A stretch of DNA of 64,000 nt, taken from Paenibacillus oceani (GTDB lineage Bacteria > Bacillota > Bacilli > Paenibacillales > NBRC-103111). A program made the position numbers and the translations under genes. Each line of letters opens with the position of its first letter. Position 1 is the first letter of the stretch. Shown here in pieces: positions 53,564 to 62,202 of this stretch. Location: positions 248,001 through 312,000 of the forward strand of contig NZ_JACXJA010000005.1 in NCBI RefSeq assembly GCF_014705615.1, written 5' to 3'. The notes under the pieces were generated by a model. That model was given only the letters and a program-made list of their open reading frames with translations. It searched no databases and was not told the origin of the DNA.

Positions 53564-53599
53564 TTGATTTCCAAAACTTAATTAGTTATTCTAATAAAG
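53564..53599 (+). promoter_or_regulatory. Promoter and operator of the ROK regulator
   Basis: TTGATT (53564-53569), 17 nt, TATTCT (53587-53592) on the plus strand. The -10 lies inside the second operator-like repeat at 53577-53599 (CTTAATTA-N7-TAATAAAG). This suggests autoregulation. Confidence 0.6.
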
Positions 53600-53631
53600 A
53601 AAGCTTTACACTACTTTATCTCGCAGACAGG

Positions 53632-54888
53632 ATGAATCCGATGATCAAGCCGTTGATCGGCAGCTTTCAGCTGATGAAATCGCTCAACCGCACGCTCGTG
53701 CTCACGACCATACGCAATCTCGGACCGATCTCGCGGGCGGACATCGCCAAGAAAACGATGCTGACTCCGCCGACGGTAACGAACATCGTAAGCGAGCTTC
53801 TGGAACAAAAATTTATTATAGAAAGCGAGGTCGGAGCGTCCAGCGGAGGCAGGAAGCCGATCTTGCTCAAGCTGAATTCCCGCTCGTTCGCCATCGTCGG
53901 AGTTGATGTCGGAATTACGTCGATCAAATCGGTATTGACCGATCTGGACGCCGGCCTCATCCGCGAGCTGCGCTGTCCGCTGCCTCCCCGCCCCGATGCG
54001 GACACGTTTCTCGAGCTGTTGTCCCGGTCCGTAGCCGAGCTGATTGCATCGGCCGCAGCGGAGCAGACGGTGCTCGGCATCGGCGTCGGCATGCACGGGC
54101 TGGTCAATCCGGAGGAAGGCGTCTCGATTTTTGCCCCGAATTTGAATTTGCGGCTAGTCCCGATCCGCGCTGTGCTGGAAAGCGAGTTCGGACTACCGGT
54201 GTATGTGGAAAACGACGTAGTCGCCATGGCGCTCGGAGAGTTATGGTTCGGGGGCGGGCAGTTGACTGATCATTTTATATGCGTCAATATCGGAGTCGGC
54301 GTGGGGGCCGGCATCGTGCTGAACCGGCAAATTTTTAGAGGGAGCAGCTACTCCGCAGGCGAGCTCGGCCATACGACGGTCGATCTGAACGGTCCCCGCT
54401 GCAGCTGCGGCAATTACGGCTGCCTGCAGGCGCTCGTATCCGGACCGGCCATCGCGGAAAGCGTGCAAAACGAGATCGCTCTCGGGCGCAAAAGCGCGCT
54501 GCTTCCGCCGGTTCCTTCGGACCTCGCTTCGATTACCGGCGAGCATGTCTACGAGGCGGCCTTGCAAGGAGACGTGCTGGCGCTGGAAGCGTTCGGCAAA
54601 GCCGGCCGTTTGCTCGGCATCAGCTTGACGAACATGATCCATACGCTGAATCCGCAAAAAATTATTTTGGGCGGAGGCGTCGCCCAAGCCGGAGATCTGC
54701 TCACCGGTCCGCTTAACGAAACGGTACGATCGCGCGCCCTCGAGTCGTCCGTAACCAGCCTCGTTATCGAGACTTCCCAGCTCGGGGACAGAGCCACGGC
54801 GATCGGAGCCGTTACGGCGGTGCTCAGCCGGATTTTCGAGCTGCCGCAGCTTCAGGGCGAAGCAGCCGTCAGCCATTCGGAGCCTTAA
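53632..54888 (+). CDS. ROK-family transcriptional repressor
   Basis: NagC/XylR-type regulator of 418 aa. The N-terminal winged helix (GPISRADIAKKTMLTPPTVTNIVSELLEQ) is followed by an actin-like sugar-binding domain. That domain has the phosphate motif VGVDVGITSIKSVLTD, the ROK signature around AGELGHTTVDLNGPRCSCGNYGCLQ with zinc-type cysteines, and ILGGGVAQAG. It is divergent from galTKE and flanked by two matching operator-like repeats, so it probably represses gal genes until a sugar binds. The start may be 53632 or 53641; neither has a strong ribosome site. Confidence 0.93.
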   Translation: MNPMIKPLIGSFQLMKSLNRTLVLTTIRNLGPISRADIAKKTMLTPPTVTNIVSELLEQKFIIESEVGASSGGRKPILLKLNSRSFAIVGVDVGITSIKSVLTDLDAGLIRELRCPLPPRPDADTFLELLSRSVAELIASAAAEQTVLGIGVGMHGLVNPEEGVSIFAPNLNLRLVPIRAVLESEFGLPVYVENDVVAMALGELWFGGGQLTDHFICVNIGVGVGAGIVLNRQIFRGSSYSAGELGHTTVDLNGPRCSCGNYGCLQALVSGPAIAESVQNEIALGRKSALLPPVPSDLASITGEHVYEAALQGDVLALEAFGKAGRLLGISLTNMIHTLNPQKIILGGGVAQAGDLLTGPLNETVRSRALESSVTSLVIETSQLGDRATAIGAVTAVLSRIFELPQLQGEAAVSHSEP

Positions 54889-54934
54889 GGTATAGCCCAA
54901 GCACACGCTGCACGGGAAGTTGCCCAAAAAAGCG

Positions 54935-54969
54935 AATAAGCGCCGGCACGAATCGTGCCGACGCTTATT
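54935..54969. terminator. Bidirectional terminator between ROK gene and hbs
   Basis: AATAAGCGCCGGCACG and CGTGCCGACGCTTATT pair over 16 positions with one mismatch, with TTTATA on the plus side and CGCTTTTTT on the minus side. It ends both convergent genes. Confidence 0.85.
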
Positions 54970-55050
54970 TATAGTTGCAGCCTAGCCTTATATCGGATCA
55001 GTGCGAAGTTATAAGGAACCTCGCCAAAGCGATACCGTATGACGACTCCG

Positions 55051-55326
55051 TTATTGGGCGCATACATCCCGCAATTGCTTGCCGGGCTTAAATGCCGGAA
55101 CCTTGCTCGCCGGAATGTCGATTTCCTCGCCTGTTTGCGGATTACGCCCTTTGCGCGCAGAACGTTCACGAACTTCAAAATTGCCGAAGCCCACAAGTTG
55201 AACTTTGTCCCCGCCTTGCAAAGCTTCCGTAATCGCATCGAACACGGCGTCTACCGCTTTCGTTATATCCTTTTTGGACAAGTCGGTCGATTCCGCCACC
55301 TTCGCGATCAACTCCGATTTATTCAT
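55051..55326 (-). CDS. hbs: HU DNA-binding protein
   Basis: Nucleoid-associated dimer that bends [43 protein letters not shown] and [15 protein letters not shown] are hallmarks of HU; 91 aa. ATG 55326 is preceded by GGAGG at 8 nt. Downstream of spoIVA as in B. subtilis, where folE and mtrB follow; here a ROK-gal module intervenes and folE is absent. The C-terminus ends RDVCAQ, slightly longer than usual HBsu and with a cysteine. Confidence 0.96.
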   Translation of the reverse strand: MNKSELIAKVAESTDLSKKDITKAVDAVFDAITEALQGGDKVQLVGFGNFEVRERSARKGRNPQTGEEIDIPASKVPAFKPGKQLRDVCAQ

Positions 55327-55451
55327 GCCATTCACCTCCCCCTTCGCGTTCTAATGCTTGTATTCTCTGTGTTCACCGATTCCGATGAAATTATACGTGG
55401 GGCGCGAAAATATTCGAAATTAGGTGCAGCAAGGCCAGCCGATCCCGCAAG

Positions 55452-55493
55452 AAAAACGCGCAAGTCTCTCCAGCCGGAGAAATTGCGCGTTTT
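55452..55493 (-). terminator. Terminator after spoIVA
   Basis: AAACGCGCAA and TTGCGCGTTT arms with an inner TCTCC/GGAGA helix, followed by TTTTTC on the minus strand, starting right after the spoIVA stop codon. Confidence 0.85.
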
Positions 55494-55498
55494 GGAAT

Positions 55499-56977
55499 TT
55501 AGAGAATAATCGCGATCAAGCCGCCGGAGCCTTCGTTTATAATGCGTCCGAGCGTTTCCTGCAGCTTGTAGCGCGCGTTGTCCGGCATCATCGCCAGCTT
55601 GCCCTGGATGCCTTCCCTGACGATCGAGTGCAGCGATCTTCCGAAGATGTCGGATTCCCATATTTTCAGCGGATTGTCTTCGAAATCCTGCATCAGATAA
55701 CGGACCAGCTCTTCGCTTTGCTTTTCCGTGCCGATAATCGGAGCGAATTCCGACTCGACGTCGACGCGGATCATATGGATCGACGGCGCCGTCGCTTTCA
55801 GCCTGACCCCGAATCGGGAGCCTTGGCGGATCAGTTCCGGCTCATCAAGCGACATATCTTCGAGGCTCGGAGGCGCGATCCCGTAACCGGTCGTCTTGAC
55901 CATCTCGAGCGATTCCGCGAACCGGTCGTACTCGCGCTTCGCGTGCGAGAAGTCCTGCATCAGCTGGAGCAGATGGTCTTTGCCGCGGATTTCCACGCCG
56001 ACGACTTCCATCAAAATTTTATCGTACAGCTCATCCGGAGCGTACAGGTCGATCTCGGCAACCCCTTGCCCCATATCCATCCCTGCAAGAGCGGCGCGCT
56101 CAATGAAATCGTACGTATCGAATTGTCCGACGACCCGGTCGACGTCGCGCAGACGGCGGATGTCCTTGACGGTATTGCGGACCGAATTCTCGAAGTGCGA
56201 ACGGAGCCAATGGTTCTCGTCCAGCACCATCACCCAGCTCGGTAAGTTGACGTTTACTTCGTGCACCGGGAATTCGTACAGCACTTCGCGCATCACTTGC
56301 AAAATATCGTCTTCGGTCATCGCCGCCACGCTGGTGGCCATAACCGGGATATCGTATTTGGCGGCTAATTCATTGCGCAGCTCGATCGTCTCCGGGGCTG
56401 TCGGCTTGATCGAGTTGACGATCAGAATAAACGGCTTGCCGACTTCCTTCAGCTCGTTGATTACCCGTTCTTCCGCCTCTTCATAAGAGGAGCGGGGAAT
56501 TTCCGCGATCGAACCGTCGGTCGTCACGACGACGCCAAGCGTCGAATGTTCCTGAATGACTTTGCGCGTGCCGATCTCGGCGGCTTCCTGGAACGGAATC
56601 GGCTCTTCGAACCAGGGCGTCGTGATCATGCGGGGACCGTTTTCGTCCTCATACCCTTTCGCTCCCTGCACGGCATAACCGACGCAGTCGACGACCCGGA
56701 TATTCACGTTAAGCCCCTCGGCCACGTTCAACCGAACCGCGTTGTTTGGCACGAATTTCGGTTCCGTCGTCATGATCGTCCGGCCCGCAGCGCTTTGCGG
56801 CAATTCGTCGGTAGCCCGGACCCGTTCGGCTTCGTTCTGGATGTTTGGCAACACCAATGTTTCCATGAACCGTTTAATAAACGTAGATTTCCCTGTCCGG
56901 ACCGCGCCTACGACTCCGAGATAGATGTCCCCTCCCGTGCGCTCCGCAATGTCCTTAAAGATATCCACTTTCTCCAA
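55499..56977 (-). CDS. spoIVA: Stage IV sporulation protein A, spore coat ATPase
   Basis: Forms the ATP-driven basement layer of the spore coat around the forespore. The Walker A motif is VGAVRTGKSTFIKRF near the N-terminus. The C-terminal IINEGSGGLIAIIL is the conserved tail needed for localisation. TTG 56977 is the start: GGGAGGGG precedes it, the product then begins EKVDIFKDIAERTGGDIY after the initiator, and the length is 492 aa, the same as in B. subtilis. Its upstream region carries a sigma-E-like promoter. Confidence 0.98.
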   Translation of the reverse strand: MEKVDIFKDIAERTGGDIYLGVVGAVRTGKSTFIKRFMETLVLPNIQNEAERVRATDELPQSAAGRTIMTTEPKFVPNNAVRLNVAEGLNVNIRVVDCVGYAVQGAKGYEDENGPRMITTPWFEEPIPFQEAAEIGTRKVIQEHSTLGVVVTTDGSIAEIPRSSYEEAEERVINELKEVGKPFILIVNSIKPTAPETIELRNELAAKYDIPVMATSVAAMTEDDILQVMREVLYEFPVHEVNVNLPSWVMVLDENHWLRSHFENSVRNTVKDIRRLRDVDRVVGQFDTYDFIERAALAGMDMGQGVAEIDLYAPDELYDKILMEVVGVEIRGKDHLLQLMQDFSHAKREYDRFAESLEMVKTTGYGIAPPSLEDMSLDEPELIRQGSRFGVRLKATAPSIHMIRVDVESEFAPIIGTEKQSEELVRYLMQDFEDNPLKIWESDIFGRSLHSIVREGIQGKLAMMPDNARYKLQETLGRIINEGSGGLIAIIL

Positions 56978-57093
56978 TGAGATCCCCTCCCAGCAGGATG
57001 ATGAACGAAGCAGATGTCGCAACCTCGATTGTTGACGGCTGCCGGCCGAATCACAGTGCGACGATACTCGTACATGCTTTTGAACTAGTAAAA

Positions 57094-57122
57094 AATATAT
57101 GTACTAGGATTCGCTTTATGAC
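57094..57122 (-). promoter_or_regulatory. Sigma-E-like promoter of spoIVA
   Basis: Minus-strand GTCATAA (57116-57122) and CATATATT (57094-57101) with a 14-nt spacer match the mother-cell sigma-E pattern (ATA-type -35, CATACAAT-type -10). spoIVA is a known sigma-E gene in B. subtilis. Confidence 0.7.
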
Positions 57123-57453
57123 AGGAACGGAAGAAAAGTTTTTTCACTCCGTCCTGTTTACCGGATGACCGCTCACAATGCCCCTCCTCCAAGCCAATGC
57201 CTGCGTCAAACTATCAATCGCCCGGTTATCAAGTCGGTATGCTGCATAGGCAAACCTGATCTTCCCCAAAGAATGGATTCGATAGATCAACAGAAATAGT
57301 CTACAAATCTATCTTCTTCCAGCTCCTCTGCGGTAAAGTTACCCTTCAACCACTATATGTAGCCTGCCGGACAGTTATTCGGAACAACTGGCTTCGCCCG
57401 GCAATAATTCGCCCGTATCTCCCGCCGTTTCCCGCCCGCTCCGCCGGCCCGGC
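57123..57453. other. Gap between the spoIVA promoter and the SBP terminator
   Basis: I see no gene, RNA or clear repeat in these ~330 nt; open frames are short and lack ribosome sites. Confidence 0.4.
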
Positions 57454-57486
57454 AAAAAAAGAAACCCCCGACGGGTTTCGGGGGTT
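57454..57486 (-). terminator. Terminator after the stand-alone sugar-binding protein
   Basis: AACCCCCGA and TCGGGGGTT form a 9-bp stem followed by TCTTTTTTT on the minus strand. Confidence 0.9.
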
Positions 57487-57510
57487 CGAACATGGGTGGT
57501 GGTTGATTCG

Positions 57511-58818
57511 TTATTTGATCGGATCGTCCGCGATCTGTTTCTTGATGTCTTCCTCGGCTTTGCGCAAGGCGGTATTCAAGTCGTCCGGCCCGCCGACGAG
57601 CCGGTCCACCACCTGACTCATCCGGGAGCGTGCTCCGCCATCATAATACGTGCTGACGATCGGCTTGGCGATTTTCTCCGCCGTAAACGCCTTTATGTTT
57701 TTGCCTTGCAAAATCGGCAAATCTTTGCCGAATTCCGCCATCACCTGCTCGCTGCGCAGAACCGATACGCGCCCTTTGCGGGAGTTAGCCGCTTGAATCT
57801 CGTCCGATACCAAATACGCGAGCACTTCAAACACTTCTTCCTTATGCTTGCTGGTCGGCACCATCGAGAAAAAAGGCGCGTTCATCTGCGAGCCGACGCC
57901 CTTCATGCCATCGAAGTGCGGCAGTGTTACGACGTCCCAGTCCAGCCCTTTCTCCACCGCGGCCGGGAGCAGATCCAGCGGGCTCGGTCCGACCCGCATC
58001 GCGAGCGTTTGGCGGTTGAAGAAATTGACGTCGTCATCGCTCGCCGGCTCGTTATTCGGGATCGTGTAAAAGCTCGTCATCGTCTCGACATACTTTTTCC
58101 ACTGCTCCGTATTGACGGTCGGGGCGAACGTTTTCGGATCGATAAACGTAAGGCCTAGCTGGTTGCGATAAATCATGTTGAGCGCGTTCAGCTTAATCCC
58201 CTTGTATTTCGTACCGCCTTCCATCCGGGATATTTGCTTGGTCAAGTCGTAGATCTGCGTCCAGGTCATACCGTCCTTCGGATACGGCACGCCGAACTTA
58301 TCGAAGATCGATTTATTGTACACCAGCGTCGTATTGTTCAGCTCATACGGCATGAACAATATTTCTCCCTTCGGCGAATACGATTTGATCGATTCCAGCA
58401 CGCCCGGAGCAAACCGGTTCAGATCGAATTTGCTTTTCTCGATATAAGGCGTAAGGTCGGTCATCACCTGAAACTTCATCGCTTGGAATACGCCGCCCGC
58501 CGTCCGCGCCACCGCGTCGAGCTCCGTTCCCGACCCGATGACGTCTTCGAGCGTCGCTCCTTTGGCTTCCATCATCACGTTCAGCTTGATATGGGGGAAC
58601 TTCGTCTCAATTTTGCTTTTCAACTCGTCAACCAGTTCCTTGGAATAACCGTTGTACAAAAAAGTCAGCGTTACCGGATCACGCTTCTGGGGCTGCGGAT
58701 CAGCGGGGGCGGCCTCATTTCCCGTGCTTGGCGCGCCTCCGCATGCGGATACGGCAACCGACAGCAGCAGCGCCGCGGCAACCGTCAGCAGCTTGGTTTT
58801 TTTCTTTTTCCCGTTCAT
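57511..58818 (-). CDS. Extracellular sugar-binding lipoprotein, stand-alone
   Basis: Family 1 solute-binding protein of 435 aa. The lipoprotein signal MNGKKKKTKLLTVAAALLLS ends at lipobox VSAC. NTTLVYNKSIFDKFGVPYPKDG and FVPTSKHKEE-like blocks (here MVPTSKHKEEVFEVLAYLVS) are typical. ATG 58818 has GGAGG 9 nt upstream; an ATG two codons earlier is too close to it. No permease gene is next to it; it is monocistronic with its own terminator and divergent from an AraC regulator. It may be a sensor partner or feed a permease encoded elsewhere. Confidence 0.9.
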   Translation of the reverse strand: MNGKKKKTKLLTVAAALLLSVAVSACGGAPSTGNEAAPADPQPQKRDPVTLTFLYNGYSKELVDELKSKIETKFPHIKLNVMMEAKGATLEDVIGSGTELDAVARTAGGVFQAMKFQVMTDLTPYIEKSKFDLNRFAPGVLESIKSYSPKGEILFMPYELNNTTLVYNKSIFDKFGVPYPKDGMTWTQIYDLTKQISRMEGGTKYKGIKLNALNMIYRNQLGLTFIDPKTFAPTVNTEQWKKYVETMTSFYTIPNNEPASDDDVNFFNRQTLAMRVGPSPLDLLPAAVEKGLDWDVVTLPHFDGMKGVGSQMNAPFFSMVPTSKHKEEVFEVLAYLVSDEIQAANSRKGRVSVLRSEQVMAEFGKDLPILQGKNIKAFTAEKIAKPIVSTYYDGGARSRMSQVVDRLVGGPDDLNTALRKAEEDIKKQIADDPIK

Positions 58819-59084
58819 AACCATCTTCCTCCCCTTTCGATTGCTCTCCTATGTTGTTTGCGCTTTCAATTGTAACCCGGCTTGCCGAAATATACTTGCC
58901 TATCTTTGATCAAATGAATGTCACAATATTGATCGCGGCCTTTGCGTCCCCCCTTCGCTTCGTTCACTCCGTCCGACCGTTCGAGCGTTAGACCCTTCGC
59001 ATACCCGAGTTGCCTACCAACATCTTCATATTCTATAATTCATTACAAGCGGGAACTATTTTGTTTGGGAAAAGGGGATGTATC

Positions 59085-59987
59085 GTGAAACTAGATCGAG
59101 TCCTAATCAATCAGCTGCCCGTATCGAATCCGATCGTCGAGAACAATTTCCGTCGGTTTCCCATTTATTTGAGAAATGAATCGTTGAGGTATCATAGATA
59201 CAAAATGCACGTTCAGCCGGGCATCGAGATTAATCTGAGCTTGGCGGGAACGGCGGTGTACGTGGTCGGCAGCCGCATCTATAAAACGTCGCCGGGGCAT
59301 ATCCTGTTGTTTCCCGGCCACGTTCCCCACCAGGTGTTCGTCGACAACGCCGACAAGTACAAACGCGTCGTCCTCTGTATCGACGATGCCATGCTGCAGG
59401 CGATGGCGGTCAGTCCGGCACCGGCCCATTCGCTGGAATGGTTCGGCAGCGTCCCCTGCCACCATATCCGTCTATCGATGAATATGTTCGCGCTGTTTAA
59501 ACAGATCGTACAGCTGATGCACACCGAGCTGATGGAGCAACGAAGAGGCTGGGAGCAGATGCTGATGGCCCAACTGACGAGCTTGACCGTCATGATCGGA
59601 AGGATGGTCGACGAGCAGTTCGCCGCTTACGAACAATCGCGGGGGCCTTGCCTGCCCGAGGATTTGGCGGACCGGTGCTGCCAATATATCGAATCTCATC
59701 TGCACGAGGACTTGTCTCTGCAAAGCGTAGCCGAGTTGTTCCACGTCAGCCCCGAGCATTTGACCCGTACCTTTAAACGTGAAAAAGGCGTCGCCTTTTA
59801 TCAGTACGTGCTGCTGCAGCGCATTCAGGAGAGCAAACGTCTGATGCTCGCCCGCAAAGACATCTCGCTCACCGATATCGCCTATACGCTCGGGTTCGCC
59901 TCGTCATCGCATTTCAGCCGCATCTTTAAAAGCGTCACCGCGATCACCCCGCGGGAATTTCGGCATCGCTCGCAGTCCGGGCTGTAG
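59085..59987 (+). CDS. AraC-family transcriptional regulator
   Basis: A 300-aa regulator with an N-terminal cupin-like sensor (GIEINLSLAGTAVYVVGSR, HILLFPGHVPHQVF). The C-terminal AraC domain has two helix-turn-helix units: LSLQSVAELFHVSPEHLTRT and DIAYTLGFASSSHFSRIFK. GTG 59085 follows AAAAGGGG and is preferred to an earlier start. It is divergent from the stand-alone sugar-binding lipoprotein and probably controls it in response to a sugar. Confidence 0.9.
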   Translation: MKLDRVLINQLPVSNPIVENNFRRFPIYLRNESLRYHRYKMHVQPGIEINLSLAGTAVYVVGSRIYKTSPGHILLFPGHVPHQVFVDNADKYKRVVLCIDDAMLQAMAVSPAPAHSLEWFGSVPCHHIRLSMNMFALFKQIVQLMHTELMEQRRGWEQMLMAQLTSLTVMIGRMVDEQFAAYEQSRGPCLPEDLADRCCQYIESHLHEDLSLQSVAELFHVSPEHLTRTFKREKGVAFYQYVLLQRIQESKRLMLARKDISLTDIAYTLGFASSSHFSRIFKSVTAITPREFRHRSQSGL

Positions 59988-60365
59988 TCAGCGGCTCAGC
60001 GGCGATCATGTATGCGCTTAAACAGCAGCGGAGCTCTGGCACCCTTTATTTTCAGTATTTGTGGACGATGGCGACGAATAAAGGCGGTTATACCCCTTAT
60101 TTCCAGCCCACTGATGGAAGTATACGGTTCCTTCCCCCGCTTGAAGCAGGGCAGAAGGTCCAAACGGCCACCCGACCGCGATGAACGACTTGCGATACTT
60201 GCTGGCTCGACGACGACAAGGAAGGGAACAGCTCTTGACTATACTATGGTGAAGAACTTAAACTTTCTTTTATAAAAAAAGCTTCTAAACGAAGCCGTTT
60301 CCGCGACGCGACGAATGCCCCTGCGTAAGCGAAGGCTTTTAGCGAACTTAAACATTCTGACGTTG
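59988..60365. other. Intergenic region with repeat copy 2
   Basis: No convincing gene. It contains copy 2 of a 30-bp dispersed repeat (60277-60306) bracketed by two near-identical 14-mers, GAACTTAAAC(T/A)TTC, near 60255 and 60344. An open frame at 60012-60275 has no ribosome site and low-complexity composition. Confidence 0.5.
60277..60306. repeat. Dispersed 30-bp repeat, copy 2
   Basis: Identical over 30 bases to 39363-39392. Here the GCTTC/GAAGC hairpin is followed on the minus strand by seven T residues, so this copy could act as a terminator. Confidence 0.75.
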
Positions 60366-60396
60366 AAAAAACCGTCCGGCAACATCCGGACGGTTC
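60366..60396 (-). terminator. Terminator after the yphF-like gene
   Basis: AACCGTCCGG and CCGGACGGTT form a perfect 10-bp stem followed by TTTTC on the minus strand. Confidence 0.9.
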
Positions 60397-60412
60397 TTCG
60401 GTAATGGAAGAT

Positions 60413-61171
60413 TCAATGAGCGGCCGAGGAAGCTTGCGGCTCGTTGTTGACCCAATAATAAGGAAATGATTTGGCCGGCACGAAAGGCGATTCCGTCACC
60501 AGCACCTCGCGAAGATCCGAACCAGCGTCCGCCGACTTTATTCCTTTGCGCTGCATCGCCTGCATAATATCGGCAGCATAATCCACCGCGACCGTCCCCT
60601 GCTTGTCGATGACGAAGCCGGCATATTGGCGCGAGTAGACGCTTTGCACTTGCTCCGCCTTGATGCCCAGCTTGGTGAAATCGAGCCGAAACACGTCCTG
60701 GCCGGCCGGTTCGCCGGTTGGCACTGCGCCGTTATTCGCCGTTTTGTAGCTATCTACGCGCTTTTGCAAATCGCCGGTTTTCTGGTACGCGATCACATCG
60801 ATCAGTTTCACTTCCGGCTTTTGTTCCGGATTGACAAGAACGAACAAGTACGATCCCCCGTTCTCGAAAGCGATCGTAGGAATTTGCCCCAAATACGGGC
60901 CTTGAATCAGCTTTTTCAGATCGAGCACGTATTTTTCGTACAGCGGCGTATCCGAAACCGAGTTTTTAATCGGCAAAACGCCGGTTTTTTCTTTGTATTG
61001 ATTCACCGCGTTTTGCACAAGCATCAAACTATCGGAGACGTTCGTCTGGTTTTCTTTACGCATTTCTTTCGGGTACATGCATCCCGCCGCAACCGTCAGC
61101 AGCATCGCCACAGCAATAAGGCCGGCCAGTCTACCCAGCAGATTGCGCCAGGCTTTATCCATCGCTTGCAT
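60413..61171 (-). CDS. yphF: YphF-like lipoprotein
   Basis: 252 aa with lipoprotein signal LIAVAMLLTVAAGC and a mature part of alternating helices and strands (NAVNQYKEKTGVLPIKN; SPFVPAKSFPYYWVNNEP at the C-terminus). By position, two units upstream of spoIVA in the same orientation and next to a yphE-like gene, and by lipoprotein character, it matches B. subtilis YphF, whose function is not established. AAGGAT lies before the ATG. Cell-surface location is inferred from the lipobox. Confidence 0.7.
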   Translation of the reverse strand: MQAMDKAWRNLLGRLAGLIAVAMLLTVAAGCMYPKEMRKENQTNVSDSLMLVQNAVNQYKEKTGVLPIKNSVSDTPLYEKYVLDLKKLIQGPYLGQIPTIAFENGGSYLFVLVNPEQKPEVKLIDVIAYQKTGDLQKRVDSYKTANNGAVPTGEPAGQDVFRLDFTKLGIKAEQVQSVYSRQYAGFVIDKQGTVAVDYAADIMQAMQRKGIKSADAGSDLREVLVTESPFVPAKSFPYYWVNNEPQASSAAH

Positions 61172-61210
61172 CGGATCTATCCTTTCTGAAAGTAGGCTGT
61201 CGTCGTACGG

Positions 61211-61552
61211 TTACCAGAGGTCGTCCTCGCGCTGTTTGGCCAGTTGAGCCCTTACCGCCGCCTTTAACGGATCTTCCGGAATGATCACTGTGCAGTTCCC
61301 CGTTACTTTCGCCTGACATGCCAGCCGGACGCCTTCCGTGAGCTGATTGCCGAGCTTGTGCTTCTCGTTATCGGAAGGTGCGGACAATCCCTCCCCGGAC
61401 TCGGCCGATACTTTGCACATGAGACAGGCCGCATTCCCGCCGCAGCGGGTACGGATGAGCACGCGCGCCTTCCTCGAGGCGTCCAGCACCGAGGTGCCCG
61501 GCTTGACCCGAACCGATTTGTCATCAGGCAAAAAACGGATGTCGAAGGTCAT
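61211..61552 (-). CDS. 2Fe-2S ferredoxin, adrenodoxin-like cysteine spacing
   Basis: 113-aa ferredoxin-fold protein. The cluster cysteines are in CGGNAACLMC (C-x5-C-x2-C, the spacing of adrenodoxin/Isc-type ferredoxins) with a fourth in VRLACQAKV. A charged C-terminal tail (AQLAKQREDDLW) extends beyond the domain. GGGAGG precedes the ATG, which overlaps the stop of the upstream nucleotidyltransferase-like gene by 4 nt. It is the third member of a ferredoxin - nucleotidyltransferase - ferredoxin trio; redox partners are unknown. Confidence 0.88.
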   Translation of the reverse strand: MTFDIRFLPDDKSVRVKPGTSVLDASRKARVLIRTRCGGNAACLMCKVSAESGEGLSAPSDNEKHKLGNQLTEGVRLACQAKVTGNCTVIIPEDPLKAAVRAQLAKQREDDLW

Positions 61553-62202
61553 GGCTTACGTACCTCCCAGTCTGCGGGCAATTGAAGCAGCTTGCGTATC
61601 CGTTCCGAATAGGCCGGGCCGATCCGGTTGCGGCCAAGCATCACCGCAAGCAGCGGCAGGTGGGCTTCCGGCTGCTCCCGCATGGCGCCTGCAATCGGCT
61701 CAAACCGGTCCGCCCGGTCCCGAAGCACGTTAAACAGCAGTTCATGGGCAAGCGGCATAAACTTCACCGGGACGCCGCTGATCCGGCCGGCCCAGGCATA
61801 ATCGGCCAGCAATTCTTCTACCTGCACTGTATATTCCGCGTCGTCCTTATGGACGGTAAGGCTGCCTACGAGCTCGGCCTGCAAACCTTTTATCGAGTAA
61901 TGGCTGAGCAGCGAGCCGTACATGCCGGTTTCGCTGTAAGCCTGCTCGTCCGTCGCCAGGTCCGCCAGGCGGCCGTGCAGCTCCGCAGCGAAGCCGGCGT
62001 CCGCGTACACGTCCAGGTCCCGCGGGCTGGCATCAAGCGGCACACCCTGCAGCAAAGCGCCGCAACTGCCTCCCACAAGCCATGCCCCTTCGCAGCCTGC
62101 CAGCTTTTGTCCAAGAACGGCTATAGCTGCTGTCACATGAGAAGGAACGGACTCCAGTCTGGGCTCAAAAGTAAGGCTTGTTTTGGACGGTAATCGCTCC
62201 AT
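61549..62202 (-). CDS. Nucleotidyltransferase-fold protein between two ferredoxins
   Basis: 217 aa. WLVGGSCGALLQGVPL followed by SPRDLDVYAD resembles the GGS-x(n)-DxD active-site pattern of polymerase-beta-type nucleotidyltransferases. LLFNVLRDRADRFEPIAGAM may be a C-terminal helical part. A small-molecule or RNA nucleotidyltransferase is possible, or an inactive sensor. The ATG follows AAGGTG and overlaps the end of the upstream ferredoxin gene by 38 nt, while the stop overlaps the next ferredoxin start by 4 nt, so all three are tightly coupled. Confidence 0.7.
   Translation of the reverse strand: MERLPSKTSLTFEPRLESVPSHVTAAIAVLGQKLAGCEGAWLVGGSCGALLQGVPLDASPRDLDVYADAGFAAELHGRLADLATDEQAYSETGMYGSLLSHYSIKGLQAELVGSLTVHKDDAEYTVQVEELLADYAWAGRISGVPVKFMPLAHELLFNVLRDRADRFEPIAGAMREQPEAHLPLLAVMLGRNRIGPAYSERIRKLLQLPADWEVRKP

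Noticed and set aside
60012-60275. 87-codon open frame downstream of the AraC gene
   Set aside because: No ribosome site, no homology I recognise, and it runs into the dispersed repeat.
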